Positions 17,111 to 26,099 of a stretch of DNA of 64,000 bases are shown one piece after another (within the stretch, counting starts at the first letter, position 1; each line of letters starts with the position of its first letter). A program made the translations under genes and the position numbers. Source of the stretch: Staphylococcus hominis subsp. hominis. Its GTDB lineage: Bacteria; Bacillota; Bacilli; Staphylococcales; Staphylococcaceae. The DNA is taken from contig NZ_PPQE01000025.1 of assembly GCF_002901845.1 (NCBI RefSeq), forward strand, positions 1 through 64,000, read 5' to 3'. Below the pieces are notes generated by a model. It had not been told where the DNA came from. It worked only from the letters and a program-made list of their open reading frames with translations, and made no database searches.

Positions 17111-17946
17111 TGGATTTAGCGAGTAAGTATTTTAATGACATTCATTGGCGCTATATAGACCATTCTTCAGGTTTAGCGCCAATGCAGTCATTTGCGTTTG
17201 ATGACACGTTTTCAGAAAGTGTAGGAAAAGATATATCTTGTAACGTTGTAAGAACATGGATTCACCAACACACTGTCATTTTAGGTATACATGATTCACG
17301 TTTGCCATTTTTAAAAGACGGTATTCAATACTTAACTGACGAGATCGGTTATAATGCAATCGTTAGAAATTCTGGTGGTCTTGGGGTTGTATTAGACCAA
17401 GGTGTTTTAAATATTTCGCTTATTTTTAAAGGACAAACTGAGACAACAATTGATGAAGCATTCACAGTGATGTATTTACTTATTTGTAAAATGTTCGAAA
17501 ATGAAAATGTAGATATAGATACTAAAGAAATAGAGCATTCATATTGTCCTGGAAGATTTGATCTAAGTATTGATGGAAAAAAATTTGCTGGTATTTCACA
17601 ACGACGTGTACGTGGAGGTATTGCAGTTCAAATTTATTTATGTGTTGAAGGCTCTGGTGAAGAAAGAGCTGAAATGATGCATGAATTTTATCAACGTGCC
17701 TTGAAAGGTGAAGTTACGAAATTTAAATATCCGGATATTAAACCAGAATGTATGGCATCTTTGGAAACATTACTTCATCGGGACATTAAAGTTCAAGATG
17801 TGATGTTCCAATTACTTTATGCGATTAAAGACTTAGGTGGCCAGCTAAATATGAATCCAATTACAGAGGATGAGTGGCAACGTTATGAAGGATATTTCGA
17901 TAAAATGATTGAACGTAATGAGAAAATGAATCGTTCCTTAGATTAA
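17110..17946 (+). CDS. lipL: Octanoyl-[GcvH]:protein N-octanoyltransferase LipL
   Basis: 278 residues of the BPL/LplA/LipB fold. It moves octanoyl (or lipoyl) groups from GcvH to the E2 subunits of 2-oxoacid dehydrogenases. The acyl-binding cysteine is Cys146 in EHSYCPGRFDLS, and the conserved lysine of GKKFAGISQRR is Lys158. A true LplA ligase lacks this cysteine, so LipL is preferred over the usual annotation of lipoate ligase. Location directly after pta is as in S. aureus and B. subtilis. The ATG overlaps the pta stop by one base. Confidence 0.9.
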   Translation: MDLASKYFNDIHWRYIDHSSGLAPMQSFAFDDTFSESVGKDISCNVVRTWIHQHTVILGIHDSRLPFLKDGIQYLTDEIGYNAIVRNSGGLGVVLDQGVLNISLIFKGQTETTIDEAFTVMYLLICKMFENENVDIDTKEIEHSYCPGRFDLSIDGKKFAGISQRRVRGGIAVQIYLCVEGSGEERAEMMHEFYQRALKGEVTKFKYPDIKPECMASLETLLHRDIKVQDVMFQLLYAIKDLGGQLNMNPITEDEWQRYEGYFDKMIERNEKMNRSLD

Positions 17947-17954
17947 AATAAGAT

Positions 17955-18004
17955 AAAAGGGAGTAAGAAAAATTCTAAGTGAATTTTAGCTTACTCCCTT
18001 TTTA
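17955..18004 (+). terminator. Terminator of pta-lipL
   Basis: 13-bp perfect arms (AAAAGGGAGTAAG, 17955-17967; complement 17990-18002) around a second inner stem (AAAATTC/GAATTTT). Confidence 0.92.
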
Positions 18005-18173
18005 ACATGCAATAATACAATTAAAGTATATATTTACCTTCAAAAATATAAAAATTGCTACATTCTTATTATTTTTTATAGTAATATAGATGAGGTGGAT
18101 TCATTTAAGAACGATAATTTAACCATAATTATGTTGATTATAACATTTTTTAGGATATAAATATTTCAAAGTT

Positions 18174-18202
18174 TTGAACTATTTTTGACAAAGTTTTATA
18201 CT
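18174..18202 (+). promoter_or_regulatory. Probable sigma-A promoter of the mevalonate operon
   Basis: TTGAAC, 17-bp spacer, TATACT. It leaves a 5' leader of about 150 bases before mvaK1. The rest of the 410-base interval is AT-rich and holds no gene I can see. Confidence 0.65.
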
Positions 18203-18358
18203 ATTTATTGATGTATTAACACAAATCCAAGATTTGAAGTAAATGAGTATAAACATATGTGTGACATGACATGTACAAATGTATAAATACGTTCAATTTT
18301 AAAACAACATCAATGAATGTTGAAATTATTTTAGAAAGAATATTAAAGGTGAGATATC

Positions 18359-19282
18359 ATGGTACGACGTGGCTATGGGGAATCTAACGGAAAAATTATA
18401 TTGATTGGTGAGCATGCTGTAACTTTTGGCCAGCCAGCAATCGCTATTCCATTTACTTCAGGAAAAGTAAAAGTGCTTATTGAAAGCTTAGAAAAAGGTA
18501 ATTATTCAGCAATTCAGAGTGATGTTTATGATGGTCCTTTATACGATGCACCTGATCATTTAAAATCACTTATTACACATTTTGTAGAAAACAAACATGT
18601 TGAAGAGCCATTGTTGATTAAAATTCAAGCTAATTTACCACCTTCTCGAGGTTTAGGTTCAAGTGCAGCAGTAGCAGTAGCTTTTATAAGAGCAAGTTAT
18701 GATTATTTAGAATTACCGCTATCTGATAAAGAATTACTAGAAAATGCAGACTGGGCTGAACGCATTGCTCATGGTAAACCAAGTGGTATTGATACAAAAA
18801 CGATTGTAACGAATCAACCCGTTTGGTATCAAAAAGGAGAAGTTGAAATTTTAAAGTCCCTTGATTTAGATGGCTATATGGTTGTTATTGATACAGGAGT
18901 TAAAGGCTCTACAAAACAAGCAGTTGAAGATGTACATCGTTTATGTGATAACGATGAGTCATATATGAATGTCATTGAACATATTGGCTCTCTTGTTTAT
19001 TTAGCTAGTGATGCAATTAACCATCATAGCTTTGATCAGCTTGCTAATATATTTAATCAATGTCAAGACGATTTAAGAACATTAACAGTCAGTCATGATA
19101 AAATCGAAACATTACTCGAAATTGGAAGACAACATGGTGCAGTAGCTGGTAAATTAACTGGTGGTGGACGAGGAGGTAGCATGTTAATTCTAACTAAAGA
19201 AGAAGTGACTGCTAAAACTATTGTTGCAGCAGCCGAAAAAGCTGGAGCGCAACATACTTGGATTGAAAAGTTAGGAGGATAA
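18359..19282 (+). CDS. mvaK1: Mevalonate kinase
   Basis: 307 residues of the GHMP kinase superfamily. It phosphorylates mevalonate to 5-phosphomevalonate with ATP. GKIILIGEHAVTFG near residue 11 is the GHMP motif 1; the glycine-rich ATP loop PPSRGLGSSAA is at residues 94-104; and LTGGGRGGSMLIL is the C-terminal motif 3. AAAGGTGA precedes the ATG. First gene of mvaK1-mvaD-mvaK2, which supplies isopentenyl diphosphate for undecaprenol, menaquinone and staphyloxanthin-type lipids. Confidence 0.97.
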   Translation: MVRRGYGESNGKIILIGEHAVTFGQPAIAIPFTSGKVKVLIESLEKGNYSAIQSDVYDGPLYDAPDHLKSLITHFVENKHVEEPLLIKIQANLPPSRGLGSSAAVAVAFIRASYDYLELPLSDKELLENADWAERIAHGKPSGIDTKTIVTNQPVWYQKGEVEILKSLDLDGYMVVIDTGVKGSTKQAVEDVHRLCDNDESYMNVIEHIGSLVYLASDAINHHSFDQLANIFNQCQDDLRTLTVSHDKIETLLEIGRQHGAVAGKLTGGGRGGSMLILTKEEVTAKTIVAAAEKAGAQHTWIEKLGG

Positions 19283-19286
19283 ATCT

Positions 19287-20270
19287 TTGAAAAAAAGTGG
19301 TAAAGCACGCGCCCATACGAATATTGCTCTAATAAAATATTGGGGAAAAGCAGATGAAAATCTAATTATTCCTATGAATAATAGTTTATCAGTGACATTA
19401 GAGCGTTTCTATACAGAAACACATGTAACGTTTGATGACTCATTAACAGAAGATCAACTTATTTTAAATAAAGAAGCGGTTAATGCTAAAGAAAGTGCTA
19501 AAATTCAACGTTATATGGATATGATTCGAAAAGAAGCTGGTATTTCAACGTATGCACTAATAGAAAGTGATAATTTTGTGCCTACTGCTGCCGGTTTAGC
19601 TTCTTCAGCTAGTGCATATGCAGCTTTAGCTGGTGCTTGCAATGAAGCGCTTGATTTAAACCTATCAGATAAAGATTTATCTCGTCTTGCTCGTCGTGGT
19701 TCTGGATCAGCATCAAGAAGTATTTATGGCGGTTTTGCTGAATGGGAAAAAGGTTATGATGATAAAACGTCTTACGCCCATCAAATTGAGTCAGATGGCT
19801 TCGAGAATGACTTAGCTATGATTTTTGTAGTTATTAACAATAAATCAAAGAAAGTATCAAGTCGTTCAGGTATGTCTTTAACTCGTGATACCTCACGTTT
19901 CTATCAATACTGGTTAGATCATGTAGAGGAAGATTTAAAAGTCACAAAACAAGCGATTGCCCAAAAAGATTTTAAACGAATGGGTGAAGTGATTGAGGCA
20001 AACGGTTTGAGAATGCACGCAACAAATTTAGGTGCACAGCCACCATTTACATATCTTGTGCCGGAAAGCTATGAAGCCATGAGAATTGTACATGAATGTA
20101 GAGAAGCAGGATTACCTTGTTATTTTACTATGGATGCAGGACCAAATGTAAAAGTTTTAATAGAAAAGAAACATCAACAAGCGATTGTGAATCAATTTTT
20201 AGAAGTATTTAATAAAGATCAAATTATAACAAGTGATATTACACACGCAGGAGTCGAAATAATTAAGTAG
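19287..20270 (+). CDS. mvaD: Diphosphomevalonate decarboxylase
   Basis: 327 residues, the same length as S. aureus MvaD. It decarboxylates 5-diphosphomevalonate to isopentenyl diphosphate. AHTNIALIKYWGK at the N-terminus, PTAAGLASSASAYAAL in the middle and GSGSASRSIYGGFAEW after it are family signatures; TMDAGPNVK carries the catalytic aspartate. The start is TTG with AGGAGG (19273-19278) inside the last codons of mvaK1, so the two are coupled. It acts third in the pathway although it is encoded second. Confidence 0.97.
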   Translation: MKKSGKARAHTNIALIKYWGKADENLIIPMNNSLSVTLERFYTETHVTFDDSLTEDQLILNKEAVNAKESAKIQRYMDMIRKEAGISTYALIESDNFVPTAAGLASSASAYAALAGACNEALDLNLSDKDLSRLARRGSGSASRSIYGGFAEWEKGYDDKTSYAHQIESDGFENDLAMIFVVINNKSKKVSSRSGMSLTRDTSRFYQYWLDHVEEDLKVTKQAIAQKDFKRMGEVIEANGLRMHATNLGAQPPFTYLVPESYEAMRIVHECREAGLPCYFTMDAGPNVKVLIEKKHQQAIVNQFLEVFNKDQIITSDITHAGVEIIK

Positions 20271-20282
20271 GGAAGAGATATA

Positions 20283-21359
20283 ATGATTCAGGCAAAAGCG
20301 CCAGGAAAACTTTATATAGCGGGCGAATATGCTGTAACCGAGCCGGGATATAAATCAGTGTTAATTGCAGTAGATCGTTTTGTCACGGCTGCTATTGAAG
20401 CTTCAAATGAAATCACTGGTACCATTCATTCTAAAACATTACATTATGAACCTGTCACATTTAATCGTAATGAAGATAAAATAGAAATATCAGATGTACA
20501 TGCAGCCAATCAACTCAAATATGTAGTGACTGCTATTGAAGTGTTTGAGCAGTATGCGAAAAGTTGTAATATAAAATTAAAACATTTTCATCTTACTATT
20601 GATAGTAATCTTGCAGATGCATCAGGACAAAAGTATGGTTTAGGTTCTAGTGCTGCAGTTTTAGTATCTGTGATTAAGGTTCTAAATGAATTTTATGAAA
20701 TGGAGTTATCAAATCTTTATATATATAAGCTTGCGGTTATTTCAAATATGAGATTACAAAGTTTAAGTTCATGCGGAGATATTGCTGTTAGTGTTTATAG
20801 TGGTTGGCTTGCCTATAGTACGTTTGATCACGAATGGGTAAAGCAACAAATGAAAGAAACCTCTGTAGAAGAAGTATTAGAAAAAAACTGGCCTGGTCTT
20901 CATATAGAACCTTTACAAGCGCCTGAAAATATGGAAGTCCTCATAGGATGGACCGGTTCTCCTGCTTCGTCGCCTCACTTAGTAAGTGAAGTCAAGCGTT
21001 TGAAATCTGATCCTATTTTTTATGGTGAGTTTCTTGAACAATCAAATACGTGTGTTGAAAATTTAATCTATGCTTTTAAAACGAATAATATAAAAGGTGT
21101 ACAAAAAATGATTCGTCAAAATCGTAGTATTATTCAGCAAATGGATAAAGAGGCTACGGTTGATATTGAAACAAAAAAATTAAAATTATTATGTGATATT
21201 GGTGAACGTTTTGGCGGTGCAGCAAAAACTTCTGGCGCTGGTGGGGGAGATTGTGGCATTACAATTATAGATAATAGAGTTGATAAGCATTCTATTTATG
21301 AAGTATGGGAAAAAGAAGGAATTAAACCTTTGAAATTTAAAATATATCACGGCCAATAA
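20283..21359 (+). CDS. mvaK2: Phosphomevalonate kinase
   Basis: 358 residues, GHMP superfamily. It phosphorylates 5-phosphomevalonate to the diphosphate. KAPGKLYIAGEYAV at the N-terminus, KYGLGSSAAVLVS as the ATP loop and KTSGAGGGDCGI at the end are the three GHMP motifs. The ATG follows GGGAAGAG. It closes the mevalonate kinase operon, 12 bases after mvaD; the next gene may continue the transcript. Confidence 0.97.
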   Translation: MIQAKAPGKLYIAGEYAVTEPGYKSVLIAVDRFVTAAIEASNEITGTIHSKTLHYEPVTFNRNEDKIEISDVHAANQLKYVVTAIEVFEQYAKSCNIKLKHFHLTIDSNLADASGQKYGLGSSAAVLVSVIKVLNEFYEMELSNLYIYKLAVISNMRLQSLSSCGDIAVSVYSGWLAYSTFDHEWVKQQMKETSVEEVLEKNWPGLHIEPLQAPENMEVLIGWTGSPASSPHLVSEVKRLKSDPIFYGEFLEQSNTCVENLIYAFKTNNIKGVQKMIRQNRSIIQQMDKEATVDIETKKLKLLCDIGERFGGAAKTSGAGGGDCGITIIDNRVDKHSIYEVWEKEGIKPLKFKIYHGQ

Positions 21360-21536
21360 TACTACTATTTTGATAAAGCGAGACATTCTATCAAGAAAAT
21401 ATATGTCTTGCTTTTTATTTATATCAAATCTTTTTTAGTGCTTGAATTTTTAATTAAAAAGAGTAAAATAATTAGAGTTGTAATAAATGAATTGGAAGTA
21501 AATATGGGAGAAAATAATGTAAAGGTGGGTAGCAAA

Positions 21537-21878
21537 GTGAAGAATAAATTTTTGATTTGTGACGAATGTCAGGCAGTTAACTTAAAATCATTAAAGAAAA
21601 AATTAGAAAAATTAGATCCTGATGCTGAAATAGAAATAGGCTGTCAGTCATACTGTGGTCCAGGTCGTCGTAAGACATTTGCTTTTGTTAATAATCGCCC
21701 ACTTGCTGCATTGACTGAAGATGAACTTATGGAAAAAGTGACTGCACAATTAAAAAAACCACGTGATCCGGAAGAAGAAGAACGTTTGAGAAAACGTAAT
21801 GAAGAACGTAAGCGTCGTAAAGAAGAACAAGATAGAAAATTAAAAGAAAAATTAGCAAAGCGTAAAGCAAGTAAATAA
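21537..21878 (+). CDS. DUF1450 (YuzB-like) protein
   Basis: 113 residues. The N-terminal domain has four cysteines in CDEC and CQSYC, a thioredoxin-like or metal-binding arrangement, with the family tail [19 protein letters not shown]. The C-terminal 45 residues are an extremely charged Lys/Arg/Glu coiled coil ([20 protein letters not shown]), longer than in Bacillus YuzB. The GTG at 21537 is chosen because AAAGGTGGG is 7 bases upstream; an ATG at 21504 with a weaker site would add 11 residues. The function is unknown. Confidence 0.82.
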   Translation: MKNKFLICDECQAVNLKSLKKKLEKLDPDAEIEIGCQSYCGPGRRKTFAFVNNRPLAALTEDELMEKVTAQLKKPRDPEEEERLRKRNEERKRRKEEQDRKLKEKLAKRKASK

Positions 21879-21896
21879 TCTATATCGAGGATAAAG

Positions 21897-21939
21897 AAGC
21901 TCGTAAACTCATTAAAAAATGGGTTTACGAGCTTTTTTA
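21897..21939. terminator. Bidirectional terminator
   Basis: 12-bp arms (AAGCTCGTAAAC at 21897-21908, complement at 21923-21934) followed by T6, between convergent genes. Confidence 0.92.
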
Positions 21940-23262
21940 TTAAATATTAAATAAGTCATTAAATGATTCAGCTATTGTTGGATGAGTATAAATATTATCG
22001 CGTAATACTTGATAAGGAATATGTTGATCAATAGCAAGTTTAATTAAATTAATAATTTCTTCAGAACCTTTACCATATAAAGTAGCACCTAATATTTCAT
22101 TATTATCTTTGTTGATTACAACTTTGAAAAGACCGCGACCATCGTTATTAATTTTGTGTTTTGGTAAAGTATTAATAAATAAAGTGTTTTCAACGTAATT
22201 ATAATTTAATTTTTGTGCTTCTGAAGCGGTCATACCAACACGAGAAAGTGGTGGGTCGATAAATACTGTATAAGGGATAGTACCACGATTTTCAGTGTGT
22301 CGTGAACGGTCACCGAATAATTCAGATTTCAAGATTCTAAAGTCATCTAAAGAAATATAAGTGAATTGTAATCCACCTTTTACATCTCCGGCAGCATAAA
22401 TATGTGATACAGAGGTTTGTAGATGGTTGTTTACTTTTATTTCTCCGTGAGTGCCTAACTCAATATCTGTATTGTCTAAAGCTAAATCTGTATTTGGTAC
22501 ACGTCCTGTAGCAAGTAAGATTGCATCACCAGTAAAGTTTCCTTGTGAGGTTTCAACCGTTGTCAAATTACCTTCATTTTTTAATGCTTTTGTTTCAACA
22601 TTAGTAATTAAACGTACGCCTTTATCTTTAAAATCATTAATTATGTGTTTGACTATTTCATGATCTTCTCTAGCCATAAATTGTTTATTATATTCTAGTA
22701 CAGTTACGTTTGTACCAAAGCTTTGAAACATTGAGGCAAATTCTAATGCAATATATCCTCCACCAATAATCACTAATTCTTTAGGTTGATAAGAAATATT
22801 TAATAGTCCTTTTGAATCATATACATTTTGTGCTGAGTCTATACCTTCAATATTAGGAATATTAGATTTTGCACCTGTATTAATTAAAATTTTATCTGCG
22901 GTCAGTGTTTGAACTAACTTACCTTTTTCATCAATTAATTCTACTTCCGTATTAGATTTAAATTGTGCTTTAAAGTTTAACAAGGTAATATTTTCATCAT
23001 TTTCTAAGTTTAAATAGTTTTTTTGATTTAATGCGTTGACTACTTCTTTTTTTCTTGAAAAGGCAGTTGAAAAATCGACATGTTTAATACCATCGTTAAC
23101 AAGCACTTTAGACGGAATACAGCCATGGTTTATGCATGTACCGCCATAGCTTTCTGTAAACTGTTCAATTAAAGCAACCTGTTGTCCTTGTGATGATGCA
23201 TATTTAGCAAGTGTTTTCCCGGCTTTACCAAAACCAATAACGATTAAATTATAATGTGTCAT
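21940..23262 (-). CDS. merA: Flavin disulfide reductase MerA (hypothiocyanous acid reductase)
   Basis: 440 residues of the class I FAD/NAD(P) disulfide oxidoreductase family. The FAD motif LIVIGFGKAGKT is at the N-terminus. The redox pair Cys43/Cys48 lies in GGTCINHGCIPSK, the NAD motif is VIIGGGYIALEFA, and HPTIAE near the end holds the catalytic His. Despite the name it lacks the mercuric-reductase N-terminal metal domain and C-terminal Cys pair. In S. aureus the orthologous MerA, under HypR, detoxifies hypothiocyanous acid and protects against HOCl. The ATG at 23262 has AGGAGG 9 bases upstream and overlaps hypR by 14 bases. Confidence 0.9.
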   Translation of the reverse strand: MTHYNLIVIGFGKAGKTLAKYASSQGQQVALIEQFTESYGGTCINHGCIPSKVLVNDGIKHVDFSTAFSRKKEVVNALNQKNYLNLENDENITLLNFKAQFKSNTEVELIDEKGKLVQTLTADKILINTGAKSNIPNIEGIDSAQNVYDSKGLLNISYQPKELVIIGGGYIALEFASMFQSFGTNVTVLEYNKQFMAREDHEIVKHIINDFKDKGVRLITNVETKALKNEGNLTTVETSQGNFTGDAILLATGRVPNTDLALDNTDIELGTHGEIKVNNHLQTSVSHIYAAGDVKGGLQFTYISLDDFRILKSELFGDRSRHTENRGTIPYTVFIDPPLSRVGMTASEAQKLNYNYVENTLFINTLPKHKINNDGRGLFKVVINKDNNEILGATLYGKGSEEIINLIKLAIDQHIPYQVLRDNIYTHPTIAESFNDLFNI

Positions 23263-23689
23263 ATGTTGTATCCTCCTGAAGTGTATCATTAATTACATCA
23301 TTAATAGTGAGGGTATCATAAAAATTTAAAATAACACGATGTTCTTTTTGATTATAGTGTGACATGGTCTTTGCTATGTTTCTTGATATTTCACAATCGC
23401 TCTGCTCATGACCTGTGAAAATACGCTGTTGACTGTCTTTTTCGAGCACAAATATACGATATAGTACTGATAGCTTAATGCTAGCAGTTGAATGATTTGC
23501 ACTATATCCACCATTTTTACCACGGGAAGTCTTAATAAACTGATATTGATTTAAAACAGTAGTCACTCTACGTAATTGAACTGGATTGAGGCAGGTTAAT
23601 TTTGCTAAAGTTTGACTACTGAATTGTTGGTTGTCGTGTTTTACTAAAAAACTAAGCACGTGAACGGCAATGTTAAATTCTAAATTCAA
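23249..23689 (-). CDS. hypR: Rrf2-family redox repressor HypR
   Basis: 146 residues. A winged-helix Rrf2 DNA-binding domain is followed by a dimerisation helix. With the TTG start at 23689 the two cysteines fall at positions 33 and 99, exactly those that form the Cys33-Cys99' intersubunit disulfide when S. aureus HypR senses hypochlorite. The third S. aureus cysteine (Cys142) is absent. A GTG at 23698 is in frame but overlaps the Shine-Dalgarno; the TTG is 8 bases from AGGAGG. It represses hypR-merA through the operator just upstream. Confidence 0.9.
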   Translation of the reverse strand: MNLEFNIAVHVLSFLVKHDNQQFSSQTLAKLTCLNPVQLRRVTTVLNQYQFIKTSRGKNGGYSANHSTASIKLSVLYRIFVLEKDSQQRIFTGHEQSDCEISRNIAKTMSHYNQKEHRVILNFYDTLTINDVINDTLQEDTTYDTL

Positions 23690-23702
23690 ATGATTCACCT
23701 CC

Positions 23703-23729
23703 TAAATGTAACTTTATTAGTTACATTTA
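23703..23729 (-). promoter_or_regulatory. HypR operator upstream of hypR-merA
   Basis: Perfect inverted repeat TAAATGTAACT, 5 bases, AGTTACATTTA, a few bases upstream of the Shine-Dalgarno of hypR. Its size agrees with the 12-3-12 repeat described for S. aureus HypR. Confidence 0.8.
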
Positions 23730-23815
23730 AATATAAAATAAAGACTATGTCAAATTTAATGTTTTAAACACTATTGAATGAATTTATCATCACTAATCGG
23801 GTAAACTATAAGTAG

Positions 23816-23827
23816 AAACTATAGTTT
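23816..23827 (+). promoter_or_regulatory. Palindrome before the aldo/keto reductase gene
   Basis: AAACTATAGTTT is a perfect 12-bp palindrome next to the Shine-Dalgarno, with a second AAACTATA 14 bases upstream. It could be an operator; the regulator is unknown. Confidence 0.4.
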
Positions 23828-23844
23828 AAGGAGTTGTGAATATC

Positions 23845-24780
23845 ATGGCAGAATTTGTACAATTAGGAAAATCTGATGTTCATGTATTTCCAGTTGCATT
23901 AGGCGCAAATGCAGTCGGAGGACATAATTTATATCCCAATTTAGATGAAGAGCAAGGGAAAGATGTCGTTAGAAAAGCTATTGATAATGGTATTACTTTA
24001 ATTGATACTGCGTTTATTTATGGACCTAAACGCTCAGAAGAACTTGTAGGAGAAGTTGTAAAGGAATATCCTCGTGAAAAAGTTCAAATTGCAACTAAAG
24101 GTTCACATGTTATTAAAGATAATGGCGATGTTGTTCAAAATAACCAACCTGATTATTTAAAACAACAAGTTGAAGAGAGCTTAGAACGCTTGCAAGTGGA
24201 TTATATTGACTTGTATTACATTCATTTTCCTGATGAGGATACACCAAAAGATGAAGCTGTGGCAGCATTACAAGAACTTAAAAAAGAAGGAAAAATTAAA
24301 GCAATAGGTGTTTCAAACTTTACGTTAGATCAACTTAAAGAGGCGAATAAAGACGGATATGTGGATGTTATTCAATTAGAATATAATTTACTACATCGTG
24401 AAAATGAAGAAGTAATGAAATACGCAGCTGAAAATGATATTACGTTTGTACCCTATTTCCCATTAGCTTCTGGTATTTTAGCTGGTAAGTATGAAGAAAA
24501 TCAAACATTTGATGATCATCGTGCAACTCGTCGTGATTTCCAACCAGAAGTGTTCAATGATAACGTACGTCGAGTAAAAGAATTATCAAGTATTGCTGAA
24601 ACTCATAATACAAGTATTGCTAATATTGTATTAGCATTCTATTTAACACGTCCATCACTTGATGTTGTTATTCCTGGTGCGAAACGTGCTGATCAAGTTG
24701 TAGAAAACATTGAAGCAGCAAATATTGAACTGACTGAAGAAGAAATTAAGAAAATAGATACTTTATTTCCAATTGAATAA
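23845..24780 (+). CDS. Aldo/keto reductase
   Basis: A 311-residue TIM-barrel NADPH-dependent oxidoreductase. The catalytic tetrad is readable: [15 protein letters not shown] supplies Asp and Tyr, ATKGSHV supplies the Lys region, and [11 protein letters not shown] the His. The cofactor-phosphate end is [16 protein letters not shown]. It resembles the IolS/YajO branch. The substrate is unknown. Position divergent from the oxidant-sensing hypR-merA suggests a reactive-carbonyl or redox-stress job. The ATG at 23845 is chosen over a GTG at 23836 that sits too close to AAGGAG. Confidence 0.9.
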   Translation: MAEFVQLGKSDVHVFPVALGANAVGGHNLYPNLDEEQGKDVVRKAIDNGITLIDTAFIYGPKRSEELVGEVVKEYPREKVQIATKGSHVIKDNGDVVQNNQPDYLKQQVEESLERLQVDYIDLYYIHFPDEDTPKDEAVAALQELKKEGKIKAIGVSNFTLDQLKEANKDGYVDVIQLEYNLLHRENEEVMKYAAENDITFVPYFPLASGILAGKYEENQTFDDHRATRRDFQPEVFNDNVRRVKELSSIAETHNTSIANIVLAFYLTRPSLDVVIPGAKRADQVVENIEAANIELTEEEIKKIDTLFPIE

Positions 24781-24805
24781 AGTATTGTAAATAAAAGTAA
24801 TAATG

Positions 24806-24840
24806 ACTCCTACACCGTTTATATAGGTGTAGGAGTTTTT
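24806..24840 (+). terminator. Terminator of aldo/keto reductase gene
   Basis: ACTCCTACACC and its exact complement (11 bp, 9-base loop) followed by T4. Confidence 0.92.
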
Positions 24841-24928
24841 ATTATAAATAAAAGTAAAAAGATGGGGTACATAATAAGTAAATAGAAAAAACACATTAAT
24901 AATATAAACTAAAAAAGAGGTAAGATAT

Positions 24929-25465
24929 ATGATTACTGTATTATTTGGTGGAAGTCGTCCACAAGGAAATACTGCTCAATTAACACAATATGCTCTAGAA
25001 GGAAAACAATATAATTGGATTGATTTAACACAATATCATTTTAAACCTGTAAGAGATTATAGACATGAATCAAAGCAAATTGAGTCATACATAGATGATT
25101 ATCAATTGATTATTGACCAAGTGCTTGAAAGTGATACAGTTATTTTTGCATCACCTGTGTATTGGTATAGTGTGTCAGCATCTTTAAAGGCATTTATCGA
25201 TCATTGGTCAGAATCATTAATCGATCCTAAATATCAGGATTTTAAAACTAAAATGTCTAACATTGATTTTAGATTAATCTTAGTTGGGGGAGATTGTCCG
25301 AAAGTAAAAGCGAAACCTTGCATTAAACAATTAGAATATAGTTTAGAGTTTCTCGGAGCAAAACTAAATGGTTATATTATTGGTACAGCAGAAAGACCTG
25401 GAGATGTTATGAAAGATGTATATGCTCTAGAAAGAGCACAGGAATGGAATGCAGTACTGTCTTAG
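24929..25465 (+). CDS. Flavodoxin-like NAD(P)H-dependent FMN reductase
   Basis: 178 residues. The N-terminal loop ITVLFGGSRPQGNTAQL is the FMN-phosphate site of the NADPH-dependent FMN reductase family, and FASPVYWYSVSASLKAFIDH is the second flavin-contact signature. It is a likely quinone, nitro or azo reductase in the cytoplasm; the substrate is unknown. AAGAGGT precedes the ATG. It is probably its own transcript after the terminator at 24806-24840. Confidence 0.88.
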   Translation: MITVLFGGSRPQGNTAQLTQYALEGKQYNWIDLTQYHFKPVRDYRHESKQIESYIDDYQLIIDQVLESDTVIFASPVYWYSVSASLKAFIDHWSESLIDPKYQDFKTKMSNIDFRLILVGGDCPKVKAKPCIKQLEYSLEFLGAKLNGYIIGTAERPGDVMKDVYALERAQEWNAVLS

Positions 25466-25559
25466 TAAGATGCATCTTAAAGTTGAGTGAAAGCGTTTAT
25501 TAATATACTATGATATAATTTTGTTATTAAATTACAATGAAATGTCAGGAGAATGAAGC

Positions 25560-26036
25560 ATGTATACAATTAGAAAAGCGACAACTAATGACGTTATAGC
25601 AATAAGAGATGTAGCTACAAAAGCTTGGTATAATACCTATTTAAATATTTATGCAGTATCAACAATCAATGAATTATTAGCAGCTTCGTATAATGAACAC
25701 CATTTAAAAAAGCGATTAGAAGAGCAACTTTTTTTAGTTGTTGAAGAAAATAATGAAATTGTAGGATTTGCTAACTTTATCTATGGTAAAGAATTGTACT
25801 TAGCTGCCCATTATGTTCATCCAGGTGTACAACATAAAGGTTATGGCACAAGTTTACTTGAAAAAGGATTACAAGAATTTGAAAGTGAATATGATACGGT
25901 CTTTTTAGAAGTGGATAATAAGAACAAAGAAGCTATTCATTATTATCAACATCATGGTTTCGAAATAATTCGTTCATATCAACCAGAAATGTATGGTGAA
26001 CAATTAGATTTAGCGTTAATGAAGAAAGTATTATAA
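25560..26036 (+). CDS. GNAT-family N-acetyltransferase
   Basis: 158 residues. The acetyl-CoA motif is HVHPGVQHKGYGTSLLEKGL-like (AAHYVHPGVQHKGYG, then SLLEKGLQEF), and the C-terminal VDNKNKEAIHYYQHHGF is the usual strand beta-5 to alpha-4 region. Cytoplasmic; the acceptor cannot be inferred. Confidence 0.9.
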   Translation: MYTIRKATTNDVIAIRDVATKAWYNTYLNIYAVSTINELLAASYNEHHLKKRLEEQLFLVVEENNEIVGFANFIYGKELYLAAHYVHPGVQHKGYGTSLLEKGLQEFESEYDTVFLEVDNKNKEAIHYYQHHGFEIIRSYQPEMYGEQLDLALMKKVL

Positions 26037-26099
26037 GAATTAATTAACTTAAATTCATATTACTACTGATGAAAGCAAGTATGAAAGAGGAGGATGAAT

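Noticed and set aside
25479-25495. Catabolite-responsive element before the GNAT gene (TGAAAGCGTTTATT)
   Set aside because: Fails the conserved terminal CA half of the consensus, and no link to carbon metabolism.
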